From CAZCDM01 sp964497475 (GTDB lineage Bacteria; Planctomycetota; Phycisphaerae; SM23-33): a stretch of DNA of 24,374 nt. Every line of letters begins with the position of its first letter. Positions within the stretch are counted from its first letter, which is position 1. The DNA lies in NCBI GenBank assembly GCA_964497475.1, contig CAZCDM010000018.1:1-24374 (forward strand). The letters run 5' to 3'. Below are positions 6,236-13,067 of this stretch, piece by piece. Made by a program: the position numbers and the translations under genes. The notes beneath the pieces are model-generated. The model was not told the DNA's origin. It was given only the letters and a program-made list of their open reading frames with translations, and searched no databases.

Positions 6236-6772
6236 ATGTCACAGCAGAACAACCAACCCGCAGCCGAACCGGAATCACAAGGAAAACCCCGCGGGCCTCG
6301 CCGCTGGCCGATGGTGCTGGCGGGCTTCGTCCTCGGCATGGCCGTTACCGGCCTGGCCGTCTGGCAGCTCATGCCCGGCATGATGATCGTCCAGCACGAA
6401 AGCCGCTTCGGCCTCGACGAAACCATCGCCCGGCTGAAGAAGTCCATCGTCGCCAACGGCTGGGAGGTCTCCGGCGTACGGAACGTCACCGAGTCCGTAG
6501 TGAAACATGGCGTGACAATGGACCGCCAGGTGCGTATCGTCGAGCTGTGCAAGGCCTCCTACGCCAAGAGCGTCCTGACGAGCAATCCGGAAGTCTCCAC
6601 CCTCATGCCCTGTGCGATTGGCCTGTGGGAGGATGACAAAGGCACGGTCCACATCGCCGGGATGAACATGGGGCTGATGGGCAAGATGTTCGGCGGGAAT
6701 ATCGCCGAGATCATGGGCGGCAAGGTGGCCGTCGAAGAACATAAGATCCTCGCGGATGTCATCAAGGAGTAA
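6236..6772 (+). CDS. Membrane-anchored DUF302 protein
   Basis: A 178-aa protein with a short cytoplasmic tail rich in Gln and Pro, one transmembrane helix (about 24-46) and a DUF302 domain facing the periplasm (about 54-175). Family features are an early ETIARLKKSIVANGWEV helix-strand unit, then NPEVSTLMPCAIGLWEDDKGTVHIAGMN, the core strand-turn with an acidic turn and GxVxIA. Two Cys (105, 126) are spaced so they could form a disulfide, of interest beside thioredoxin. DUF302 has no agreed biochemical function. I prefer the ATG at 6236, preceded by AAGGA, to the ATG at 6209 that overlaps the trxA stop but has no Shine-Dalgarno. Its own end carries the Shine-Dalgarno of the RND gene. Confidence 0.85.
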   Translation: MSQQNNQPAAEPESQGKPRGPRRWPMVLAGFVLGMAVTGLAVWQLMPGMMIVQHESRFGLDETIARLKKSIVANGWEVSGVRNVTESVVKHGVTMDRQVRIVELCKASYAKSVLTSNPEVSTLMPCAIGLWEDDKGTVHIAGMNMGLMGKMFGGNIAEIMGGKVAVEEHKILADVIKE

Positions 6773-6775
6773 CGA

Positions 6776-9631
6776 ATGAAGATCGGCTCGAAACTTACGG
6801 AGTTTTCGCTGACGCATTACCGCCTGGTCGCAGGCGTGATGGTCGGCCTGACGTTGCTGGTTGCCCTGGCCGCAGCCGTGCCGTCGCTGCATCTCATCGA
6901 CGCCATGCCCGGCTGGGTCAAGAGCGCCTCCCGCACGGCCGCCACCGTCCTGCCGACGATCACCGTCGATACCGACCCGGAAAACATGCTCAGCGAGGAC
7001 GAGCCGGTCCGCGTCTTCCACGACGAGATGAAAAAGCGGATGACGCTGCACGACATGGTCGTCGTCGGCGTGGTCAACGAGCAGGACCCCAACGGCGTGT
7101 TCAACCCCGGCTCGCTGCGAAAGATTTACGAGCTGACGCAATTCGCCAAGCAACTCCAGTTCGACGAGACCGGCGACCTGCTGATGGACCAGGCGGCCGA
7201 GCCGGCGGCGCAGGCCCCAGCCTCGGTCGGACCGGCCCTGCCGGGCGGCCTGGGAGGCAGCGAGAGCGATTCGCCCGGACCGGCCCTGCCGGGCGGGCTC
7301 GGCGGCCCCGGCCCGCAAGCCACCACCGACGCGCCGGAGATCGTCAAGGTCCATGGCGTGATCCCCGGCGACGTCATCGCGCCGTCGACGGTCGATGCGA
7401 CGATCCCGCAGGGCCGGGCCATCGCGTTTGAATGGCTGATGCAGACCCCGCCGCAGACGCAGGAGCAGGCGTTGGAAATCAAACGCCGCGCCCAGCGCAT
7501 CCCCTTCCTCAACGACACGCTCGTCAGCGAAGACGGCCGGGCCATCGCCATCTACCTGCCGATCACCGCCAAGGACCTCAGCTACAAAATCTACTCCGCC
7601 CTGCAGAAGAAAATCGACGAGCTGGGCCAAGGCCCCGAGGAGTTCCACATCACCGGCCTGCCCGTGGCCGAGGACACCTTCGGCGTGCAGATGTTCCTGC
7701 AGATGGCCATCTCGGCCCCGGCGGCCATGGCGGTCATCTTCGTGCTCATGCTGCTCTTCTTCCGCAAGCTGGTGCTCATCGTCAGCCCGATGATCGTCGC
7801 GATGGTCAGCGTGCTCCTCACGATGGGGCTGCTGATTATCGTCGGCTTCCCGATCCACATCATGTCGAGCATGATCCCGATTTTCATCATGCCCATCGCC
7901 GTGCTCGATTCGATCCACATCATCAGCGACTTCTTCGACCGCTACCAGCAGACGCGCGACCGGGCTGCGACGATGCGACACGTCATGGACGAGCTGTTCA
8001 TGCCGATGCTCTACACGTCGCTGACCTCGGCGGCGGGCTTTGCGAGCCTCGCCCTGACGCCGATTCCGCCGGTGCAGGTCTTTGGCGTGTTCGTGGCCAT
8101 GGGCATTCTGGCGGCCTGGTTCTGGACGGTGACGTTCATCCCGGCCTTCGTGATGTTCCTCTCGGAAGATCGCCTCAAGACCTTCGGCCGAGCCGTCGGC
8201 AGCGACGAAAGCGACCAGCCTCACGGCCTGCTGGGGCGGTTCCTGCACTGGACGGGCGGCTGGACGGCCCGCCGCGCCCGGCCGATCCTCCTGGCGACCG
8301 CCATCGTGATGGTCGTGGCCGGGTATGGAATCAGCCTGATCCGCGTCAACGACAACCCCGTCAAGTGGTTCGAGCCCGAGCACCCCATCCGCCGGGCCGA
8401 TACCGTCCTCAACGACCACTTCGGCGGGACGTACATGGCCTACCTGGCGATGGAAGCAACCGACGACGCCGAGGGCGAAGTCTTCAAGCAGCCGGCCGTG
8501 CTGCGATGGCAGCGCACGCTGCAGGACTACCTCGCCACCATCGAGAGCGACGGCAAGCCGCTGGTCGGCAAGAGCAACTCGCTGACGGACATCGTCAGAA
8601 CCGTCCACCGCGACCTGCTGGCCGAGAGCGTCGACGATCCGAAGATCGCCGAGCATTACCGCGTGCCGAATACCGCCGGCGGCGTGGCAGAGACGCTGCT
8701 GCAGTACCAGTCCAGCCATCGCTACAGCGACATCGACAAGTTCGTCACGCCGGACTACCGCACATCGAGCATGTGGCTGCAGCTGACCAGCGGCGACAAT
8801 CGCGACATGGAGCAGGTCGTCGAGGCGGTCGAGGGCTTCGTGGCCGAAAACCCGCCCCCGGCCGGGCTCGAGCTGCACTGGTTCGGCCTGACGTACATCA
8901 ACGTCATCTGGCAGGACAAGATGGTCGTCGGTATGCTCGAAGCCTTCGCCGGCAGCTTTCTGGTGGTCTTCCTACTGATGACGATTCTCTTCCGCAGCCC
9001 GCTGTGGGGCCTGCTGAGCATGGTGCCGCTGACGGTGACTATCGCGGCGATCTACGGCGCGGTCGGCCTGGTCGGCAAGGAGTACGACATGCCCGTGGCC
9101 GTCCTCAGCAGCCTGACGCTGGGTCTGGCTGTCGACTTCGCGATCCACTTCCTGGCCCGCGGGCGTGAGATGGCGCGGCAGTACGGCTCGTGGAGCGAGA
9201 CGGCCCCGCACGTCTTCGCCGAGCCGGCCCGGGCCATCACGCGCAACATCATCGTCATCGCGGCCGGGTTTACGCCGCTGCTGCTGGCGCCGCTCGTGCC
9301 GTATCAGACGGTCGGCATTCTCATGGCGACGATTCTGCTGGTCAGCGGCGTGGCGACGCTGCTGATTCTGCCCGCCCTGGTGCGCGTGCTGGAAAAACCC
9401 CTCTTCCGCGCCGTGCACAATGCCATGCCCGCCCCCTGCAACTGCGGACTGTGCATCGTTGCTGCTGGTACCATCGGCGTACTGCTGGCACTGAACTGCT
9501 ACAGTGCGTTCGGCTGGGGGCCGCTGACCTGGGCCGCCATCGCGGCCGTGCCTGTTCTGGCACTGATCTGCGGCCGGCTCAGCCGACGCGAAAAATGCAA
9601 CGCCTACCAGAAAAACAGTAGCCCCAAGTGA
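6776..9631 (+). CDS. RND/MMPL-family exporter (COG1033 type)
   Basis: A 951-aa inner-membrane transporter of the RND superfamily, MMPL branch, expected to use the proton gradient to move a hydrophobic or lipid substrate. Topology is TM1 (about 15-37), a large periplasmic loop, five helices (about 300-465), TM7 (about 500-522), a second loop and five helices (about 717-875). Two pseudo-symmetric Asp sites are visible: Asp378 in VLDSIHIISDFF and Asp787 in GLAVDFAIHFLARGRE. The first loop carries two GPALPGGLGG repeats (152-161, 168-177) in an Ala/Pro/Gly-rich insert. After TM12 there is an extra tail with CNCGLC (888-893) and two more hydrophobic stretches. AAGGAG at 6764-6769, overlapping the end of the DUF302 gene, fixes the start. 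The family and neighbours suggest lipid or lipoprotein export rather than drug efflux. Confidence 0.92.
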   Translation: MKIGSKLTEFSLTHYRLVAGVMVGLTLLVALAAAVPSLHLIDAMPGWVKSASRTAATVLPTITVDTDPENMLSEDEPVRVFHDEMKKRMTLHDMVVVGVVNEQDPNGVFNPGSLRKIYELTQFAKQLQFDETGDLLMDQAAEPAAQAPASVGPALPGGLGGSESDSPGPALPGGLGGPGPQATTDAPEIVKVHGVIPGDVIAPSTVDATIPQGRAIAFEWLMQTPPQTQEQALEIKRRAQRIPFLNDTLVSEDGRAIAIYLPITAKDLSYKIYSALQKKIDELGQGPEEFHITGLPVAEDTFGVQMFLQMAISAPAAMAVIFVLMLLFFRKLVLIVSPMIVAMVSVLLTMGLLIIVGFPIHIMSSMIPIFIMPIAVLDSIHIISDFFDRYQQTRDRAATMRHVMDELFMPMLYTSLTSAAGFASLALTPIPPVQVFGVFVAMGILAAWFWTVTFIPAFVMFLSEDRLKTFGRAVGSDESDQPHGLLGRFLHWTGGWTARRARPILLATAIVMVVAGYGISLIRVNDNPVKWFEPEHPIRRADTVLNDHFGGTYMAYLAMEATDDAEGEVFKQPAVLRWQRTLQDYLATIESDGKPLVGKSNSLTDIVRTVHRDLLAESVDDPKIAEHYRVPNTAGGVAETLLQYQSSHRYSDIDKFVTPDYRTSSMWLQLTSGDNRDMEQVVEAVEGFVAENPPPAGLELHWFGLTYINVIWQDKMVVGMLEAFAGSFLVVFLLMTILFRSPLWGLLSMVPLTVTIAAIYGAVGLVGKEYDMPVAVLSSLTLGLAVDFAIHFLARGREMARQYGSWSETAPHVFAEPARAITRNIIVIAAGFTPLLLAPLVPYQTVGILMATILLVSGVATLLILPALVRVLEKPLFRAVHNAMPAPCNCGLCIVAAGTIGVLLALNCYSAFGWGPLTWAAIAAVPVLALICGRLSRREKCNAYQKNSSPK

Positions 9632-9719
9632 ACCATACCCACCCTGCTGACGGGACGGGAGCCCCGCCAGCCACATATGCGAAAAATGCAACGCGTACCA
9701 GGAAACCAACAACCCCAAG
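9588..9719 (+). repeat. Direct repeat of the RND gene's 3' end (two 41-base copies)
   Basis: Copy one (9588-9628) encodes the RND tail REKCNAYQKNSSPK. Copy two (9679-9719) repeats it at about 35 of 41 positions, 91 bases downstream, in another frame. In between lies GC-rich filler. It looks like a partial local duplication or the scar of an insertion that gave the RND protein a new C-terminus. Confidence 0.6.
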
Positions 9720-9738
9720 GAAACCTGGAAACCAAAGC

Positions 9739-9832
9739 TGTCATTCTGAGCGGAGCCCACAAGGGCGTAGCCGAAGAATCGCTCCCCGGAAAGACCCTTC
9801 GGCCTGCCACATGGGCTGTGCTCAGGGTGACA
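9739..9832 (+). repeat. Dispersed palindromic repeat (REP-like, CATTCTGAGCG type)
   Basis: Starts TGTCATTCTGAG and ends CTCAGGGTGACA; the ends are inverted copies (10 of 12). Inner arms AGCCCA/TGGGCT also pair, and the core has GAAGAATC and CCTTCGGC. This form (TGTCATTCTGAGCG ... GAAGAATC ... CTCAG-GTGACA) is a familiar dispersed non-coding repeat in many bacterial genomes. It sits between the RND and LolA-like genes, so it would be in the operon mRNA as a hairpin. Confidence 0.75.
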
Positions 9833-9852
9833 CAAACCGAAAGGACCACACC

Positions 9853-10704
9853 ATGCAACTCTTCAAACACACCCTGCCCGTTTCGCTCGCCGCCATTGCC
9901 CTCGCCCTGAGCGGTGCCCTGGCCTCCGAGCCGGCCGAGCAACCCCCCAGCGTCGATGAGATCATCCACAAGGCCAACTTCGTGAGCTACTACCAGGGCG
10001 CCGACGGCTCGGCCCGGGTGAAGATGAACATCGTCGACGCCCAGGGCCGAACCCGCAACCGCGAGCTGTCGATCCTCCGCTGGGACGCACCCGCCCCGGA
10101 CTCCGACGCCCCGCGCAAGGACCAGGAGTTCACCGGCGAGCAGAAGTTTTACGTCTACTTCCACGAGCCGGCCGACGTGGCCAAGATGACCTACCTCGTC
10201 TGGAAGCACATCGGCAGCGACGACGACCGCTGGCTGTACCTGCCGAAGATCGACCTGGTTAAACGCATCGCCGCCAGCGACAAGCGGACCAGCTTCGTCG
10301 GCAGCAACTTCTTCTATGAAGACATCTCAGGCCGCCAGCCGCAACTGGACAACCACAAGCTCATCGAGACCAACAACACCTTCTACGTCCTGCAAAGCAC
10401 GCCCAAGGACCCCGCCACCGTCGAGTTCAGCTCCTACAAAACCTGGATTCACAAGTCTACGTTCCTCGTCATCCAGCAGGAGTACCTCGACAAGAACAAC
10501 AAGCCCTACCGCAAGTACGAGTCCAAGCAGGTCAAGCAGGTTGACGGCTACTGGACCACCACCCAAAGCCGCATGACCGACCTCCGCACCGGCCGATATA
10601 CCGACCTGGTCTACTCCGACGTGCGATACAACCGCGACCTGCCAGAGGACATCTTCACCGAGCGATACCTCCAGCGACCCCCGCGGAAATACCTGGACGA
10701 ATAA
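9853..10704 (+). CDS. Periplasmic LolA-like outer-membrane lipoprotein-sorting protein
   Basis: A 283-aa secreted protein. The signal peptide ends at ALA|SE (about residue 24). The mature part has the LolA/LppX-like half-barrel style of the 'outer membrane lipoprotein-sorting protein' family: DRWLYLPKIDLVKRI (125 onward) followed by SFVGSNFFYED (147-157) is its hallmark. The remainder is alternating beta strands with WIHKSTFLVIQQEYLDKNN. Such proteins carry a lipid or lipoprotein across the periplasm and are often encoded beside COG1033 exporters, as here. AAGGA at 9841-9845 sets the ATG at 9853. A REP-like hairpin separates it from the RND gene, which could set different mRNA levels. It lacks a lipobox, so it is probably soluble in the periplasm. 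Confidence 0.88.
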   Translation: MQLFKHTLPVSLAAIALALSGALASEPAEQPPSVDEIIHKANFVSYYQGADGSARVKMNIVDAQGRTRNRELSILRWDAPAPDSDAPRKDQEFTGEQKFYVYFHEPADVAKMTYLVWKHIGSDDDRWLYLPKIDLVKRIAASDKRTSFVGSNFFYEDISGRQPQLDNHKLIETNNTFYVLQSTPKDPATVEFSSYKTWIHKSTFLVIQQEYLDKNNKPYRKYESKQVKQVDGYWTTTQSRMTDLRTGRYTDLVYSDVRYNRDLPEDIFTERYLQRPPRKYLDE

Positions 10705-10745
10705 CCCGGCCAGCCGATCGCTGCCTTGTATACACTTGTCCCTTC

Positions 10746-12269
10746 ATGAACAATGAACGCATGATACCGACCCGGGTAATCAGTCTTGTTATCGCCGTCC
10801 TGCTGGCCGCTGCCGCTGCGCACGCAGCCGACGGCCCGGCCCTGCCGGCCGGCTTGCCGGGTGCGAATCAGGACAAAAACTCCGCCGCCAGCGACGGCCC
10901 CGCCCTGCCGGGTGGCCTGCCGGGTGCGGACGATGCAACATCCGACGGCCCGGCCCTGCCCGGCGGCTTGCCGGGCGAGGCCGCCGAGCCCAAAGCACCC
11001 CCAGCCGACACGCCCCCCGCCAAGCAGCCGGCCAACTGGCTCGACTCGCTCAAAGAGGCAGGTCTGCGGGGGTTCTGGGAGGTTCGCGGCGGCGTGCGAA
11101 CCCAGCACGACCCCCACGAGAAGCAGGCCTCCATCGGCGAGACCCGCCTGCAGCTGGAGTTCCAGCGCAACGTCGAGGAAGTCACCTTCAAGGTCGTCGG
11201 CGACTTCGTGTACGACCAGGCCTACAACCACCTCTCCAACGTCAACCTCGTCACCGGCAGCGGCTGGTTCGACCTCCGCGAAGCCTGGGCCCGCTTCACC
11301 CCGGTCGAGTTCATGGACGTGAAAGTCGGCCGACAGGTCCTCACCTGGGGCACGGGCGATCTGCTGTTCTTGAACGACCTGTTCCCGAAGGATTGGCAGT
11401 CGTTCTTCCTCGGGCGGGACCTGCAATACCTCAAGGCCCCCTCCGACGCGATCCGCGTGAGCCTGTTTTCCGACGTCGTCGATGCGGACCTGGTCTACAT
11501 GCCGCGGTTCAACCCCAGCCGGGGCATTACCGGGCGGCGGCTGAGCTACTGGAGCCCCCAGCTCGGCCGGCCCGCTGGCCAGGATGCCATCATCGAACCC
11601 GACCGCCCCGACCGCTGGTTCGACGACGGCGAGTACGCCGCGCGAATCCATCGCAAGGTCGGCAGCTACGAGCTGGCTGCCTACGGCCACTGGGGCTACT
11701 GGAAAACGCCCGAGGGCTTCGACCCGGCACGGGGCAAAGCGTTCTACCCGCGGCTGAATGTGTACGGCGGCAGCGTGCGGGGCCCGCTGGGCGGGGGCAT
11801 TGCGAACTTCGAGGCCGCCTGGTACGATAGCCGCGATGACCGCCACGGCGAGAACCCGTTCATCCGCAACTCCGAGCTTCGCCTGCTGGCCGGCTACCAG
11901 GCCGACCTGCCCCAGATCGCCAGCGACCTGTCGGTCGGCTTTCAGTATTACGTCGAGCTGATGGACGACTACGACAGCTACCGCGACACCCTCCCAGCCG
12001 GGATGAACCCCGCCGACCGCGACCGCCACGTACTGACGTTCAAGGTCAGAAAACTCCTGCTGAACCAGAATCTCACCGTCGAGCTGTTCGCCTACTACAG
12101 CCCCTCCGACGGCGATGCCTACCTCCGCCCGAGCGTCTCGTACAAGCTCGACGACCACTGGACCGTCGGCGGCGGGGGGAACATCTTCTTCGGCGTCGAG
12201 GATTACACCTTCTTCGGCCAGTTCGAGCGCGACAGCAACCTCTACGCCTTCCTGCGATACGGGTTTTAA
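10746..12269 (+). CDS. Outer-membrane beta-barrel protein (DUF1302-like) with GPALPGGL repeats
   Basis: A 507-aa exported protein. The signal peptide ends at AHA|AD (about 27). Next comes a flexible leader with three copies of DGPALP(A/G)GLPG (29-39, 50-60, 67-77) and a Pro-rich linker to about 97. The rest is a barrel of amphipathic strands with the DUF1302-like signature GRQVLTWGTGDLLFLNDLFPKDW (starting at 195) and the C-terminal aromatic beta-signal ...YAFLRYGF used by the BAM machinery. It probably forms an outer-membrane channel or receptor for the upstream RND/LolA-like pair. No good Shine-Dalgarno precedes the ATG at 10746; a TATACA lies 11 bases upstream without a matching -35, and an alternative ATG is at residue 6. 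Family name is moderately sure, location is sure. Confidence 0.85.
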   Translation: MNNERMIPTRVISLVIAVLLAAAAAHAADGPALPAGLPGANQDKNSAASDGPALPGGLPGADDATSDGPALPGGLPGEAAEPKAPPADTPPAKQPANWLDSLKEAGLRGFWEVRGGVRTQHDPHEKQASIGETRLQLEFQRNVEEVTFKVVGDFVYDQAYNHLSNVNLVTGSGWFDLREAWARFTPVEFMDVKVGRQVLTWGTGDLLFLNDLFPKDWQSFFLGRDLQYLKAPSDAIRVSLFSDVVDADLVYMPRFNPSRGITGRRLSYWSPQLGRPAGQDAIIEPDRPDRWFDDGEYAARIHRKVGSYELAAYGHWGYWKTPEGFDPARGKAFYPRLNVYGGSVRGPLGGGIANFEAAWYDSRDDRHGENPFIRNSELRLLAGYQADLPQIASDLSVGFQYYVELMDDYDSYRDTLPAGMNPADRDRHVLTFKVRKLLLNQNLTVELFAYYSPSDGDAYLRPSVSYKLDDHWTVGGGGNIFFGVEDYTFFGQFERDSNLYAFLRYGF

Positions 12270-12311
12270 TCGCCTGGCGCATCACAGCGGCCGCTTCGGC
12301 TCCGTCGCTGC

Positions 12312-12339
12312 TTGCAATTTTCCCGGCCGGGCGTAGGAT
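12312..12339 (+). promoter_or_regulatory. Weak candidate promoter of the nitroreductase gene
   Basis: TTGCAA (12312-12317), 16 bases, TAGGAT (12334-12339). Each box matches consensus at four of six positions. An alternative reading is TTTTCC-N17-GATACC (12318-12346). The gap of about 100 bases after the barrel gene and the Shine-Dalgarno downstream make a promoter reasonable, but the match is weak. Confidence 0.3.
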
Positions 12340-12370
12340 TGATACCCTGCCTCCACACGAAAGGACTCCC

Positions 12371-13027
12371 ATGAAAATTCCGTCGATGATCCCCCTGCCG
12401 GCCCTGCTGTTTCTGGTCGGCCTGGCCGTACTGGCGCTGCAGAGCTTTGCCTTCTCCCTCCCCGCAGCCGACACCAAAGGCGAGATGACCCTCACCCAGG
12501 CGCTGGCCCGGCGGCGGTCCTGCCGGAACTTCACCGACAAGGCCCTGACCGAAGCCCAGCTCGCCCAGCTCTGCTGGGCCGGCCAGGGCATTACCGAGCC
12601 GAAGCGTGGCTTCCGCACGGCCCCCTCGGCCGGGGCGACCTTCCCGCTGGAACTCTACGTCGCCACCGCCAACGGGCTGTACAACTACGACCCGGCCAGG
12701 CACGAGCTGACCGAGCACCGCAAGGGCGACCTCCGCGAGCAGATCAAAGCCGCTGCCTTCGGCCAGAGCTGCTTCGACGCCCCGGCGATCTTCCTCATCG
12801 CCGCGGACATCAGCCGCACCGCCAAAAAGTACGGCCAGCGGTCGGCCCGGTACGTCTTCATGGAAGGCGGCCACGCCGCGCAGAACATCCTGCTGCAGGC
12901 GACCGCCCTGGGCCTGGCCGGCGTACCCGTCGGTGCCTGCGACGACGAAGCCATGGCCAAGGCTCTCCAGCTGCCCCAGCCGCAATATGCCTTCTACTAC
13001 CTGCCCATCGGCCACCCAGCCGAGTAA
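12371..13027 (+). CDS. Exported or membrane-anchored SagB-type nitroreductase
   Basis: A 218-aa flavoprotein of the nitroreductase superfamily, closest in style to SagB/ThcOx-type oxidases. The FMN-binding start RRRSCRNF is at 47-54, followed by PSAGATFPLELYV (85-97), the SagB-type block. ARYVFMEGGHAAQNILLQATALGLAGVPVGA covers the dimer-interface helix and flavin loop. The end is YYLPIGHPAE, the usual C-terminal strand. Unusually, a hydrophobic N-terminal segment (about 6-29, ending AFSLPAAD) looks like a signal peptide or anchor, placing the enzyme outside the cytoplasm. The substrate is unknown. The ATG at 12371 has AAAGGA upstream. It is followed by hldE with its own promoter. Confidence 0.87.
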   Translation: MKIPSMIPLPALLFLVGLAVLALQSFAFSLPAADTKGEMTLTQALARRRSCRNFTDKALTEAQLAQLCWAGQGITEPKRGFRTAPSAGATFPLELYVATANGLYNYDPARHELTEHRKGDLREQIKAAAFGQSCFDAPAIFLIAADISRTAKKYGQRSARYVFMEGGHAAQNILLQATALGLAGVPVGACDDEAMAKALQLPQPQYAFYYLPIGHPAE

Positions 13028-13033
13028 CACCGC

Positions 13034-13061
13034 TTCCCATCGGCCCGGCCGGCCTTACAAT
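13034..13061 (+). promoter_or_regulatory. Promoter of hldE, leaderless type
   Basis: TTCCCA (13034-13039), 16 bases, TACAAT (13056-13061), then six bases to the hldE ATG. The -10 is strong and the -35 fair. No Shine-Dalgarno is present, so initiation is probably leaderless. Confidence 0.5.
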
Positions 13062-13067
13062 ACCGCC

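Noticed and set aside
6275..8878. 867-aa open frame on the minus strand opposite the DUF302 and RND genes
   Set aside because: Antisense shadow of well-supported genes, with His/Asp/Arg-rich low-complexity translation and no domain.
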